Source of the DNA: Mesorhizobium amorphae
Lineage (GTDB): Bacteria; Pseudomonadota; Alphaproteobacteria; Rhizobiales; Rhizobiaceae
NCBI RefSeq assembly: GCF_014843845.1
Contig: NZ_JHQS01000061.1
Span: forward strand, 1-64,000
Reading direction: 5' to 3'
DNA: 64,000 bases
The notes below the pieces were generated by a model. That model saw only the letters and a list, made by a program, of their open reading frames with translations, ran no database searches and was not told the origin of the DNA. A program made the translations under genes and the position numbers. Position 1 is the stretch's first letter, and each line of letters opens with the position of its first letter. Positions 40,281 to 49,225 of this stretch are shown here, one piece after another.

Positions 40281-41713
40281 GACGCAACCGCAAGGTCAAG
40301 ATCCTCGCCACCATCGGTCCGGCTTCCTCGTCCGAGGAGATGCTGAAGAAGCTGTTCGAAGCCGGTGCCGATGTCTTCCGCATCAATATGAGCCATACCG
40401 ACCACGATTTGATGCGCACGCTGGTCGGCCGCATCCGCACTGTCGAGGAAGCCGTCGGCCGTCCCATCGGCATCCTCGCCGATCTGCAGGGGCCGAAGCT
40501 GCGCGTCGGCAAGTTCGCCAATGGCAAGGAGGTGCTGGCCGTCGGCCAGACCTTCACGCTCGACGACAATCCGGAGCCCGGCACGTCGAGCAGGGTCTAT
40601 TTGCCGCATCCCGAAATCCTGAGCTCGGTCGAGGCCGGTCACCGTTTGCTGATCGACGACGGCAAGCTGGAACTGAGGGCGGTGAAGAGCGACGGCAAGT
40701 CGATCGTCTGCACTGTCGTTGCCGGCACCACCATTTCCGACAAGAAGGGCGTCAGTCTGCCCGACACCGACCTGCCGGTCGGCGCCTTGACCGAGAAGGA
40801 CCGCAAGGATCTCGACGCGGTGCTGGCGGCAGGCGTCGACTGGGTGGCGCTGTCCTTCGTGCAGCGGCCGGAAGATCTCGCCGAAGCGCGCAAGATCGCG
40901 CGCGGCCGGGCGCTGATCATGGCCAAGATCGAAAAGCCGCAGGCCGTCGCCCGCCTGCCGGAGATCATCGAACTGTCGGATGCGTTGATGGTTGCGCGCG
41001 GCGATCTCGGCGTCGAGATGCCGCTCGAAGCCGTGCCCGGCATCCAGAAGCAGATCACGCGCGCCGCGCGCCGCGCGGGCAAGCCGGTGGTGATTGCCAC
41101 GCAGATGCTGGAATCGATGATCACCGCACCGGTGCCGACCCGCGCCGAGGTCTCGGATGTGTCGATCGCCGTCTTCGAAGGCGCGGACGCCATCATGCTT
41201 TCCGCCGAATCGGCGGCCGGCGCCTATCCGGTCGAGGCTGTGGCGATGATGGACAGGATCGCCACCAAGGTCGAAACCGATCCGACCTATGCCGGCATCA
41301 TCAATGCGCAGCGTTCTGAACCGGAAGCGACGGGTGCGGACGCCATTTCGCTCGCCGCCCGTGAGATCGCCGAGACGTTGAAACTGTCGGCGATCGTCAC
41401 CTATACGGCCTCCGGCACCACCGGCCTGCGCGCTGCGCGCGAGCGGCCGCAGGTGCCGATCGTGGCGCTATCGCCAATCCTCAACACGGCGCGGCGGCTG
41501 TCGCTGCTGTGGGGTACGCATTGCGTCGTCTCGCCGGATGCGGTCGACCTCGACGACATGGTCGATCGCGCCTGCCGCATCGCCATAGATGAAGGGTTCG
41601 CCAAGCCGGGCGACCGCGTCATCATCACCGCCGGCGTGCCGCTCAGAACCCCTGGCTCGACCAATATGCTTCGTATCGCCTATGTGGGGTCGGAGACGCA
41701 GCCCAGTCGTTAA
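40277..41713 (+). CDS. pyk: Pyruvate kinase
   Basis: This 478-residue enzyme has KILATIGPASSSEEML, FRINMSHTDHD, the substrate and metal motif ALIMAKIEKPQAVARLPEII, MVARGDLGVEMPLE and ATQMLESMI. It converts phosphoenolpyruvate and ADP to pyruvate and ATP. The C-terminal regulatory domain is present (TASGTTGLRAARERPQVPIVALS). It starts inside the DUF1036 stop codon, so translation of the glycolytic enzyme is coupled to that secreted protein. Confidence 0.97.
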   Translation: MRRNRKVKILATIGPASSSEEMLKKLFEAGADVFRINMSHTDHDLMRTLVGRIRTVEEAVGRPIGILADLQGPKLRVGKFANGKEVLAVGQTFTLDDNPEPGTSSRVYLPHPEILSSVEAGHRLLIDDGKLELRAVKSDGKSIVCTVVAGTTISDKKGVSLPDTDLPVGALTEKDRKDLDAVLAAGVDWVALSFVQRPEDLAEARKIARGRALIMAKIEKPQAVARLPEIIELSDALMVARGDLGVEMPLEAVPGIQKQITRAARRAGKPVVIATQMLESMITAPVPTRAEVSDVSIAVFEGADAIMLSAESAAGAYPVEAVAMMDRIATKVETDPTYAGIINAQRSEPEATGADAISLAAREIAETLKLSAIVTYTASGTTGLRAARERPQVPIVALSPILNTARRLSLLWGTHCVVSPDAVDLDDMVDRACRIAIDEGFAKPGDRVIITAGVPLRTPGSTNMLRIAYVGSETQPSR

Positions 41714-41731
41714 GGCGGGGCTACCCGATCA

Positions 41732-42790
41732 TTACGTTGGCGCGAGTTCGGCTTCCGGCACCTTTAGATCGGGACATTTGGCGCCTTGCGTGTCGCCGGC
41801 GATGCGTGCTTCCACGGTCCTTGCCATTGCCTGCAGGTCCAGGGCGCTGCCGGCAATCTTGCCGATCGCGCCGACGACGAGATCGGGAGCGATCCAATCG
41901 GGCTTGTGGCCGAGATTGCGCACCCAGACCAGTTCGGCGCCGGGAATGTCGCGTGCAAGGCCAACCGAATGGACCGTCGCATAGACGATTTTGTCGCGGT
42001 CGCCCGAGATGACCACGGTTGGCGCCTTGATGTGGTGGTAGCGCGGCGCGGCGGCCAGCACATAGTCATAGAGCCCCGCCACGTCGATGGCATTGGCGCG
42101 GAAGGCGGCGGGCCGTAGCACCAGGGGGATCGAGGCCGCGGCCACATAGCCGTCTGGCACCTTGTTGGGGGAAAAGACGCATGTGGTGGCGGCGTCCATC
42201 TGCAGCGTTCCCGCCGGATAGGCCAGCGTTTCGGAAAACAGCCGGCCGACGACCGGAACCGTCGTCAGCCTGTAGTACCAGGCGGTCGCGCCGCCAGGCC
42301 AGGGATGGCTGACGGGCGAAAGGAAGACCAGGCCCAGCGTCCTGTCGGCATGCTCGCGCCAGAAGGCCGCGGTGACCACGCCGCCGAAGGAGTGGCCGAC
42401 GACGATCGCCTTTTTGATGCCGAGGCGATCCATTAGCGCCGCAATCGTGTTGGCCTGCGCCGACGGGGTCTCGTTGTTGCCGCGTCCCGACCAGCCGAAG
42501 CCGGGACGGTCGAGGAACAGCATCTCGGCGCGGCCTTCGAGCAGGGGCCTCAGCGGCAGCATCTGATCTTCAAGATTGGCGCTGGCGCCATGGATGAAGA
42601 CGATCGGCGGCAGGTCTGCATTGGCCGGCGCCGGCACGTGGACATAGTGGATGCGCGCGCCGCCGATATCAGCGAAGTCGCCGGCCGGCGGATTGCGCCG
42701 CTCGATCAGCCATGCACCGGCGCGGGTGACGCCGGCAAAGGCGAAGACCAGCGCCAGGAGGAAAGCAAACGCGGCGTAGATGAGGTTCAT
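41732..42790 (-). CDS. Alpha/beta hydrolase
   Basis: This 352-residue protein has an N-terminal membrane anchor or signal segment (IYAAFAFLLALVFAFAGVTRAGAWL) and an alpha/beta hydrolase domain: VFIHGASANLED, the nucleophile elbow VGHSFGGVVT, the acid residue in SGDRDKIV and the histidine in NLGHKPDW. The triad is complete. It probably works at the periplasmic face. Substrate unknown. The C-terminal 40 residues beyond the histidine end in a Pro/Glu tail. Confidence 0.88.
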   Translation of the reverse strand: MNLIYAAFAFLLALVFAFAGVTRAGAWLIERRNPPAGDFADIGGARIHYVHVPAPANADLPPIVFIHGASANLEDQMLPLRPLLEGRAEMLFLDRPGFGWSGRGNNETPSAQANTIAALMDRLGIKKAIVVGHSFGGVVTAAFWREHADRTLGLVFLSPVSHPWPGGATAWYYRLTTVPVVGRLFSETLAYPAGTLQMDAATTCVFSPNKVPDGYVAAASIPLVLRPAAFRANAIDVAGLYDYVLAAAPRYHHIKAPTVVISGDRDKIVYATVHSVGLARDIPGAELVWVRNLGHKPDWIAPDLVVGAIGKIAGSALDLQAMARTVEARIAGDTQGAKCPDLKVPEAELAPT

Positions 42791-42860
42791 GAGCAGGAAG
42801 TACGGAGCGGAGCGGAATTAGTTCAGGGGCGCAGCGGTTTTTGTGCTGCAAGCCTGCGCA

Positions 42861-43457
42861 TCAAATGCCTTCGCCGGCAAGCTCTTCCGACAGCGCACCG
42901 ACCTGGTTCTGGGCGCTGCGCATCATCGGATAGATGGCAAGCACCTTCTGCCAGGCCTCAAGCGCCGATTGCTTGTGGCCAGTCTCAGCCATGATCTGTG
43001 CCAGCCCCGAAAGCGCGCCGAAATGGCGGGGCTCGAGTTGCAGCGTGCGGTCGATGTCGGACATCGACTTGCCGTAGTTCTTCATCATGAAATGCACCGT
43101 CGCGCGCCGGTTCCAGCCTTCGGCATAGGCCGGCTGCAAGGTCACCACCTGGTCGAGGAAATCGAGCGCGACGTCGTATTTCTGGTTTTCCATGGCCTTC
43201 TGCGACCATTGCATCATCAGGTCGATCGAGGCGCTGCCGGACTGGAACCATTCGCTCCAGATGCGCCCGGCAATGCGCTCGGCGGCCTTTTCATTGCGTT
43301 CGCGCCTCAGGTCGACGAAAAGCTGGTCGAGGCGTGCCTGTTTGGTCGTGGCAATCGGAGGCGCGACAGGATCGTCCGCCCGAGCTGGTGAGATGGCGGC
43401 CGGCAAGACGATGCCGGAAAGCAGCAGGGCCGGGATCAATGCAAAAAGAATCCGCAT
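42861..43457 (-). CDS. Secreted TPR-repeat protein
   Basis: This 198-residue protein has a signal peptide (RILFALIPALLLSGIVLPAAISPARA) and three to four TPR-like helices pairs (WSQKAMENQKYDVALDFLDQVVTLQPAYAEGWNRRATVHFMMKNYGKSMSDIDRTLQLEPRHFGALSGLAQIM, in segments, and GHKQSALEAWQKVLAIYP). Such proteins mediate protein contacts in the periplasm. Partner unknown. It lies between the hydrolase and rpmJ on the same strand. Confidence 0.87.
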   Translation of the reverse strand: MRILFALIPALLLSGIVLPAAISPARADDPVAPPIATTKQARLDQLFVDLRRERNEKAAERIAGRIWSEWFQSGSASIDLMMQWSQKAMENQKYDVALDFLDQVVTLQPAYAEGWNRRATVHFMMKNYGKSMSDIDRTLQLEPRHFGALSGLAQIMAETGHKQSALEAWQKVLAIYPMMRSAQNQVGALSEELAGEGI

Positions 43458-43572
43458 CGCCGGAATCTAGCCCCGGACGGCGGATCGTCAAAGTGATTTT
43501 AGCGTGAAAGGGCCGGCAGGCCGGTAATTAACATCATGCAGGCGCGGCAATATGAGCCGCGCGTGCAAAAAC

Positions 43573-43698
43573 TCAGCCCTGGCGCGCCTTGTAACGCGGG
43601 GCGGTCTTGTTGATGATGTAGATGCGTCCCTTGCGACGAACCAGCTGGTTGTCGCGATGACGCGCCTTCAGCGCCTTGAGCGAATTCTTGATCTTCAT
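43573..43698 (-). CDS. rpmJ: 50S ribosomal protein L36, cysteine-free form
   Basis: This 41-residue protein reads MKIKNSLKALKARHRD then NQLVRRKGRIYIINKTAPRY and ends KARQG. It is the alphaproteobacterial L36 in its zinc-free form, with no cysteine. It binds 23S rRNA in the large subunit. The ATG at 43698 and TGA at 43573-43575 give the expected length. The gene is too short for most frame lists. A hairpin lies about 45 bases upstream in its leader. Confidence 0.93.
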   Translation of the reverse strand: MKIKNSLKALKARHRDNQLVRRKGRIYIINKTAPRYKARQG

Positions 43699-43740
43699 GG
43701 TCTTGCCCGTCGGTCTGGGCCCGGTCAGGGCCGAATTTTT

Positions 43741-43764
43741 AAGGCGCGCCCGAAGACGCGCCTT
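43741..43764 (-). promoter_or_regulatory. Leader hairpin upstream of rpmJ
   Basis: AAGGCGCG pairs with CGCGCCTT around an 8-base loop, with an AT-rich tract (GAATTTTT on the plus strand) towards rpmJ. No minus-strand gene lies upstream to be terminated, so it is probably part of the rpmJ leader, possibly an attenuator. Confidence 0.4.
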
Positions 43765-43951
43765 TCAACTTGTGCGTGGCTCATAAACGAGGAGCCTTGC
43801 CCATGTCAACCGCAAGTCAGCCACAAGAGCGCTTCCGATATGCGGCAAGTGACCTTGCCCATCAAATATTCGCCATCCGCACCGAGCGGCATTGCGCGAC
43901 ACGGGTCCGGCTGGAATGGTGCCGTCGCCGCGAAGCAAATCGGAGAACACC

Positions 43952-44377
43952 ATGCGCCGGCTTCTTTTGTCCGCCTGTCTCGTGGTCCTTGCGGCCGGGT
44001 CAGCCGCCCAGGCACAGGAGGAATGCGACCGCAGCGACGACAGCCAGTCGATGATGACCATCTGCGCCGGTGCCGATTACGAAGCGGCCGACGCAAAGCT
44101 CAACGCGGCCTACAAGGACCTTGTCGGCCGCAACGACGACAAGTCCAACAAGCTGCTGCAGACCGCACAGCGCGCCTGGATCACTTTCCGCGACGCGGAA
44201 TGCGCGTACACGACCGCGGACAGCGAGGGTGGCTCCATCCATCCGATGGAGGTTTCGCAATGCCTGACGGAACTGACCGACCAGCGCATCAAACAGCTCA
44301 CCTCCGGTGCCAACTGCCAGGAAGGCGACGTGAACTGCGACAGTCCGAACGAGGACGAGGGCGACGATCCCCAATAG
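43952..44377 (+). CDS. LprI-like / DUF1311 secreted protein
   Basis: This 141-residue protein has a signal peptide (RRLLLSACLVVLAAGSAAQAQ) and the DUF1311 lysozyme-inhibitor-like domain: MTICAGADYEAADAKLNAAYKDLV, AQRAWITFRDAECAYTTADS and CLTELTDQRIKQL. Paired cysteines suggest disulfides in the periplasm. The tail is acidic (ENEDEGDD-like). An upstream GGAG favours ATG 43952; an in-frame start at 43892 lacks signal-peptide character. Function is inferred from family only. Confidence 0.9.
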   Translation: MRRLLLSACLVVLAAGSAAQAQEECDRSDDSQSMMTICAGADYEAADAKLNAAYKDLVGRNDDKSNKLLQTAQRAWITFRDAECAYTTADSEGGSIHPMEVSQCLTELTDQRIKQLTSGANCQEGDVNCDSPNEDEGDDPQ

Positions 44378-44385
44378 ACAAAACG

Positions 44386-45462
44386 TCAGGCGCGGCGGCT
44401 GACGCGCGTGAAATGGCCCATCTTGCGGCCGGGCCGCGCCTCGGCTTTGCCGTAGAGATGCAGCATCAGGTCGGGCTCGGCGAGCAGAGCCGGAACGCGC
44501 AGGATGTCGTCGCCGATCAGGTTTTCCATGACGCAGTCGGAATGGCGGGCAGGCGACCCCAGCGGCAGGCCGGCGAGGGCGCGGATATGCTGCTCGAACT
44601 GCGAGACTATGCAAGCCGCTTCCGTCCAGTGTCCGGAATTGTGGACGCGAGGCGCCATCTCGTTGGCCAGCAGCGAACCATCGGCAAGGACGAAGAACTC
44701 GACGCCGATGATGCCGACATAGTCGAGTGCCGTGAGAATCTTTGCGGCCGCCGCCTGCGCCGCCGCCGCGGTTTCAGGCCTTATCGCGGGCGGCAAGGTC
44801 GAGGTGTGAAGGATGCCGTTGCGATGCACATTCTCGGCCGGATCGTAGGCGGCAAGCGCGCCACCCCGCCCACGCGCCGCGATCACCGAGATTTCACGCT
44901 CGAAAGCGACGAAGGATTCGAGGATCAGCGGCACATTGCCCATCGCCTCGCAGGTGCCGGCAAAGCCGCCGGTTTCCATGTTGCGGAAAACGCGCTGGCC
45001 CTTGCCGTCATAGCCCATTCGCCGCGTCTTCAGGATGCCGCTGCCGTTGAATTTCTTCAGCGCCGCCGTCAGCTCCTCGTCATTGTCGACGGGACAATAA
45101 TCCGCCGTTGGAATACCGATGCCGTTGAGGAAATTCTTTTCCGCCAAACGGTCCTGCGACACTTCCAGCGCCCGTGCGGGCGGATAGACAGGCACCTTGG
45201 CGGCCAGTGCCGTGGCGGCAACGACCGGGACGTTCTCGAACTCGTAGGTGACAACGGCGCTGGCCGCCGCCAGTTCGGCAAGTGCGGCGGCATCGTCATA
45301 GGCGGCTGTGATCTGCCGGTTGGCGACTTGCGCTGCCGGGCAGTCGGCTTGCGGCTCGAGCACCACCGTGCGGTAGCCGAGGCGCGCCGCTGCCATCGCC
45401 AGCATGCGGCCGAGCTGGCCGCCGCCGATGATGCCGATGGTCGATCCCGCCGGCAGGCTCAC
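44386..45462 (-). CDS. purK: 5-(carboxyamino)imidazole ribonucleotide synthase
   Basis: This 358-residue ATP-grasp enzyme has IGIIGGGQLGRMLAMAAARLGY at the N terminus, LKTRRMGYDGKGQ, ESFVAFEREISVIAARG and LANEMAPRVHNSGHWTEAA. It makes N5-CAIR from AIR, bicarbonate and ATP in purine synthesis. Its start overlaps the purE stop by four bases, so the two are coupled and give the usual purEK unit. Confidence 0.97.
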   Translation of the reverse strand: MSLPAGSTIGIIGGGQLGRMLAMAAARLGYRTVVLEPQADCPAAQVANRQITAAYDDAAALAELAAASAVVTYEFENVPVVAATALAAKVPVYPPARALEVSQDRLAEKNFLNGIGIPTADYCPVDNDEELTAALKKFNGSGILKTRRMGYDGKGQRVFRNMETGGFAGTCEAMGNVPLILESFVAFEREISVIAARGRGGALAAYDPAENVHRNGILHTSTLPPAIRPETAAAAQAAAAKILTALDYVGIIGVEFFVLADGSLLANEMAPRVHNSGHWTEAACIVSQFEQHIRALAGLPLGSPARHSDCVMENLIGDDILRVPALLAEPDLMLHLYGKAEARPGRKMGHFTRVSRRA

Positions 45463-45956
45463 GGCGCGTCCGTGGGTTCGGCGGCGACCTTGGCGGTCTG
45501 GGCGGCGCGCCAGGCATCCAGCCGGTCGGCGAGTTTTTCGTCATGCAGCGCCAGCACGGCGGCGGCAAGAAGCGCCGCGTTGGCCGCACCGGCCTTGCCG
45601 ATGGCCAAAGTGCCGACGGGAATGCCGGCCGGCATCTGCACGATGGAGAGCAGCGAGTCCTGGCCGGACAGCGCCTTGGATTCCACCGGCACGCCGAATA
45701 CGGGCAGCGGCGTCATCGCCGCGGTCATGCCGGGCAGGTGCGCGGCACCGCCGGCGCCGGCGATGATCACCTTGTAGCCGGCCGCCTTGGCGCCCTTGGC
45801 GAAATCATAGAGCCGGTCCGGCGTGCGGTGGGCCGAGATGATCAGGCGCTTGTGCGCAACGCCCAGCGCCTCCAGCGTTTCGGCGGCGTGGCGCATCGTC
45901 GCCCAGTCGGATTGGCTGCCCATGATGATGGCGACGTCGGCGCGGTGATCGTCCAA
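45459..45956 (-). CDS. purE: N5-CAIR mutase
   Basis: This 165-residue protein has the PurE motif VAIIMGSQSDWATMRHAAETLEALG, ISAHRTPDRLYDFAKGA, VIIAGAGGAAHLPGM and the conserved VFGVPVESKALSGQDSLLSIVQMPAGIPV. It rearranges N5-CAIR to CAIR. I chose the TTG at 45956, which has GGGAG about nine bases upstream and gives the family length; the longer frame to 46034 has no homology-like sequence. The next gene, purK, overlaps its stop. Confidence 0.95.
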   Translation of the reverse strand: MDDHRADVAIIMGSQSDWATMRHAAETLEALGVAHKRLIISAHRTPDRLYDFAKGAKAAGYKVIIAGAGGAAHLPGMTAAMTPLPVFGVPVESKALSGQDSLLSIVQMPAGIPVGTLAIGKAGAANAALLAAAVLALHDEKLADRLDAWRAAQTAKVAAEPTDAP

Positions 45957-46052
45957 GCTTCTGCTCCCGGCGGCAAAGGCGCGCCTTAGCGGAATTCGCC
46001 AAGGGCCGCAAGGATTGTCGCGACCGCCGCGCAAGCGGCTGCCGGAAAGAGC

Positions 46053-47258
46053 CTAGTCCGGCCAGCGCATGGCGCCGGATGAATCCTTTCGCGCCTGCTT
46101 CATGGCACCCGCCGGGCGGTCGGCAGCGCTAAGCACGGCGCGCAGCCGTTCGGCGACGATTTCCGCTTCGCCAGGATGCAGATTGCACGGATCGAGGAAG
46201 AAATGGCCGCGCTCGACTTCGTGGTTGCGCACGATGATCGGCGGCGAGCCGGCGGCAAGCGCCGAGGCGAGGCCGGCGGCGGTGAAGCGGCTCTCGGGCG
46301 CAACAAAGATCTGCAGGCGGTCGAGCGGGTTGGCGGTCGGATCGGGGATGATGCGCGCGGTGATGCCGGGCAGGCCCTGCAGCGCGTCCTGCCACAGGTT
46401 GAGCGCCGCTTCTTCCCGCTTGCGGATGCCGGCATGATCGCGCCGCTCCCAGGCCTCGAGTGCCGCCATGGTGCCGGCGATGCTTTCCTTGCCGACCTTC
46501 ATCGCCCTGGCGACGCCGCGGTTCTGCAGATAGGCGGTGCGCACCAGGTCCTTGCGTCCCGTCACGATGCCGCTGGTCGGCCCCGAGAGGAATTTGTGGC
46601 CGCTGTAGACGACGATGTCGGCGCCGCGCGCAAGGAAGCTGCGCAGATCATATTCGGAAGCCGCGTCGACGATCACCGGCACGCCCTTGGCGTGGCAGAT
46701 CTCGCAGAATTCCTCCAGCGACAGCATGCCGTACTGCACGGTGTGATGCGCAACGACGTACAGTCCTGCCGCCGTGCGCTCGTTGATCGCTTCGCGCACA
46801 TGATAGTCCTGCGTGACGCTGACCGTGCCGGCGGGCACAACTTTGGCGCCGGCCACCCGGACAGACTGGTCGATCGGCGCGCCGTAGTTGACGATGTGGC
46901 CGAGCTGGATGACGACCTCGGACTTCAGGCCTTCGGTGTCATCCGGCAGCCGCTCGATCGCCAAAAGGCTGGTTCCGGTCATCGCGCCGGCGATCGCCAT
47001 GGTGATGCCGCTGGCACAGCAGGCGGTGATGAAACCGGCCTCGCCGCCGGTCAGGCGCGCGATCACCGTGCTGGCAGTGCGCTGCAGATCGTCCATCTCG
47101 ACCCATTGCGAGGCGATCTCCGCCATTGCCGCGATCGCTTCCGGGACGATGATCGAAGCGCCGAGCGTCGTCATCGTGCCGGAGACATTGATGATCGGGC
47201 GCAGGCCGAGCCGGTCGCGGATTGGCAGGTTGGAGCGGTCAGCGGAATAGGTGTTCAT
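46053..47258 (-). CDS. SelA-fold PLP-dependent enzyme (aminotransferase class V-like)
   Basis: This 401-residue protein has the SelA/DgaE pattern: RPIINVSGTMTTLGASIIVPEAI, ARLTGGEAGFITACCASGITMAIAGAM, VIVDAASEYDLRSFLARGADIVVYSGHKFLSGPTSGIVTG (in parts) with the PLP-binding lysine in GHKFLSG. Relatives catalyse selenocysteine formation or elimination of ammonia from D-glucosaminate 6-phosphate. It is the last gene of an operon with RidA and an amino-acid-type ABC transporter, so it probably eliminates or deaminates an imported amino compound. Substrate unknown. Confidence 0.85.
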   Translation of the reverse strand: MNTYSADRSNLPIRDRLGLRPIINVSGTMTTLGASIIVPEAIAAMAEIASQWVEMDDLQRTASTVIARLTGGEAGFITACCASGITMAIAGAMTGTSLLAIERLPDDTEGLKSEVVIQLGHIVNYGAPIDQSVRVAGAKVVPAGTVSVTQDYHVREAINERTAAGLYVVAHHTVQYGMLSLEEFCEICHAKGVPVIVDAASEYDLRSFLARGADIVVYSGHKFLSGPTSGIVTGRKDLVRTAYLQNRGVARAMKVGKESIAGTMAALEAWERRDHAGIRKREEAALNLWQDALQGLPGITARIIPDPTANPLDRLQIFVAPESRFTAAGLASALAAGSPPIIVRNHEVERGHFFLDPCNLHPGEAEIVAERLRAVLSAADRPAGAMKQARKDSSGAMRWPD

Positions 47259-47282
47259 CTCGGCAGATCCATTTCTAACAAA

Positions 47283-47747
47283 TCAGGTGGCGATCTCGAC
47301 GACCGCCTCGATTTCGACGGTGATGTTGCCCGGCAACGAGCCGACGCCGATCGCCGAGCGGGCATGCCCGCCGATCCTATCAAAGACCTCGGCGAAAAGA
47401 TCGGAGCAGCCATTGACCACCTTTGGATGGTCGCTGAAGGTCGGGATGGCGTTGACGAAGCCGAGCAGCTTGACGACGCGCACGATGCGGCCGAGGTCAC
47501 CCGCCGCCGCATGCATGACGGCAAGCAGGTTGAGGCCGGTGAGGCGGGCGTGCTCGTAGGCTTCCTCGACGGTCACGTCTTCGCCCACCTTGCCGGTGCA
47601 AAGCGTGCCGTCGGCGCGCAGCGGTCCCTGTCCGGAGAGGAAGATCAGGCGTCCGCTCTCGGCATGGGTGACGAAGTTGGCGATCGGCGTCGGTGGCTCG
47701 GGCAGGATCAGGCCCAGCTCGGCGAGCCGGATGTAAGGCGTCATCAA
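47283..47747 (-). CDS. RidA-family enamine/imine deaminase
   Basis: This 154-residue protein has the Rid fold: LIFLSGQGPLRADGTLCTGKVGEDVTVEEAY (in parts), VRVVKLLGFVNAIPTFSDHPKVVNG, the catalytic Arg in GGHARSAIGVGSLPGN and the Glu in VEIEAVVEIA. RidA hydrolyses reactive 2-aminoacrylate and other enamines made by PLP enzymes. Its place beside a PLP enzyme and before an uptake system fits clean-up of an unstable product. AAGGAG lies six bases before the ATG at 47747; a second ATG follows directly. Confidence 0.9.
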   Translation of the reverse strand: MMTPYIRLAELGLILPEPPTPIANFVTHAESGRLIFLSGQGPLRADGTLCTGKVGEDVTVEEAYEHARLTGLNLLAVMHAAAGDLGRIVRVVKLLGFVNAIPTFSDHPKVVNGCSDLFAEVFDRIGGHARSAIGVGSLPGNITVEIEAVVEIAT

Positions 47748-47779
47748 ATGCTCCTTGCGGCAGCTTTCGCTGTCCGGTG

Positions 47780-48568
47780 TCAGAAATGCGAGGCGCGGAA
47801 GCGCGCCAGAAAGCTGCGCAGGCGTTCGTTTGACGCTTCCGCCGCCAGGATTTCGGCCGGTGGGCCAACAGCGCTGACGCCGCCATCGGCCATGAAGACG
47901 ATGCGGCTCGAGGCATCGCGCGCAAAGGCCATTTCATGGGTGACCATCAGCATCGTCATGCCGTCCTCGGCCAGGCTGCGCACGACGGCCAGCACTTCGC
48001 CGACCAGTTCGGGATCGAGTGCGGAGGTTATCTCGTCGAGAAGCAGGATCTTCGGCTCCATGGCGACCGCGCGGGCTATGCCGACGCGCTGCTGCTGGCC
48101 GCCGGAAAGCTCGGCCGGCAGGCTGTCGGCCTTGTGGGCGAGACCGACCCGCCCGAGCCAGTGCTCGGCGATCTGGCGCGCCTCGGCTTCGCTCTTGCCG
48201 CGCACTTTGCGCAGGCCGAGCATGATATTGCCGGCGGCGGTCAGGTGCGGGAACAGGTTGAAGCTCTGGAACACCATTCCGGTCTCGGCGCGCATCGCCG
48301 CCAGATCGCGCTCGCTGCGGCGCTGGCGTGTCCCGGCATCGCGATAGCCGACCTCCTTGCCGTCGATGCGGATCGAGCCGCTGTCGTAGCTTTCGAGGAA
48401 GTTGACGCAGCGCAGCAGCGTGGTCTTGCCGCTGCCGGACGGCCCGATGATGGTCACCACCTCGCCGCGCTTCACCTCGAGGCTGACGGCACGCAGCACC
48501 TCGACAGTGCCGAAGGCCTTGGAAACATCGCTCACATCGAGCAGCGCGGCATTGGAGGCATTGGACAT
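47780..48568 (-). CDS. Amino-acid ABC transporter ATP-binding protein
   Basis: This 262-residue GlnQ-type ATPase has Walker A GPSGSGKTT, Q-loop FQSFNLFPHL, signature LSGGQQQRVGIARAV, Walker B ILLLDEITSALDPEL (Ile for the usual Pro) and switch His in THEMAFA. ATG 48568 opens with MSNASNAALLDVSDVSKAFG, the usual start of this group; longer frames read into the permease. It is the third gene of the ABC-RidA-PLP operon. Confidence 0.93.
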   Translation of the reverse strand: MSNASNAALLDVSDVSKAFGTVEVLRAVSLEVKRGEVVTIIGPSGSGKTTLLRCVNFLESYDSGSIRIDGKEVGYRDAGTRQRRSERDLAAMRAETGMVFQSFNLFPHLTAAGNIMLGLRKVRGKSEAEARQIAEHWLGRVGLAHKADSLPAELSGGQQQRVGIARAVAMEPKILLLDEITSALDPELVGEVLAVVRSLAEDGMTMLMVTHEMAFARDASSRIVFMADGGVSAVGPPAEILAAEASNERLRSFLARFRASHF

Positions 48569-48573
48569 TCTTG

Positions 48574-49224
48574 CTATTCCCGAATGAAGGCGAAGCGCTG
48601 TTCCAGCCGCCGGCTGGCGAGCGAAAGCGCGTAGTTGACCGCGAAGTAGACCAGCGCGCCGAGGATATAGAGCGGCATGGCCTCGTAGGTGCGGCCGATG
48701 ACCTGGTTGATGGCCTGCATCAGGTCGGTGATGCCGAGCAGCGAGACCAGCGCGCTGCCCTTGACCGCATCGGTCACGCCGTTGATCCAGGGTGGCAGGA
48801 AGCGCCTGAAGGCCTGCGGAAAGATGACGTAGGCCAGCCGCTGGCGGAAGGTCAGCCCTATCGCCATCGCCGCTTCGGACTGGCCCTTGGGAATGGAGCC
48901 GACGGCACCGCGCAGATATTCCACGACCTGCGCCGTCTTGAACAAGGTCAACGCCAGCACCGCCGCCCAGAAGGACTGCAGGTGAATCCCGACGGCCGGC
49001 AGGCCGTAATAGACGAAGAAGATGAGCACCAGGATCGGGATGCCTCGTATGGTGTCGCTGAAGATGCGCACTGCCCAGCGCACCGGCGCCGGACCGTAGA
49101 CGAGGCCAACGCCCAGCACGACGCCGGCGATGAGCGACAGGACCACGACCAGCAGCGACACCCACAGCGTCACGGCGAAGCCTTCGGCGAGGAACGGCAA
49201 GGCGTAGATGATCTGGCCCAGCAT
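48574..49224 (-). CDS. Amino-acid ABC transporter permease
   Basis: This 216-residue permease has five expected membrane segments, IRGIPILVLIFFVYYGLP, the EAA loop GAVGSIPKGQSEAAMAIGLTFRQRL and PQAFRRFLPPWINGVTDAVKGSALV. It pairs with the second permease as a heterodimer. Its ATG is two bases after the stop of the preceding permease gene, so they are tightly coupled. Confidence 0.92.
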   Translation of the reverse strand: MLGQIIYALPFLAEGFAVTLWVSLLVVVLSLIAGVVLGVGLVYGPAPVRWAVRIFSDTIRGIPILVLIFFVYYGLPAVGIHLQSFWAAVLALTLFKTAQVVEYLRGAVGSIPKGQSEAAMAIGLTFRQRLAYVIFPQAFRRFLPPWINGVTDAVKGSALVSLLGITDLMQAINQVIGRTYEAMPLYILGALVYFAVNYALSLASRRLEQRFAFIRE

Positions 49225-49225
49225 G

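Noticed and set aside
43770..44054. A 94-residue plus-strand frame upstream of the LprI-like gene
   Set aside because: It overlaps the LprI-like gene in another frame and has no recognisable features or ribosome site.
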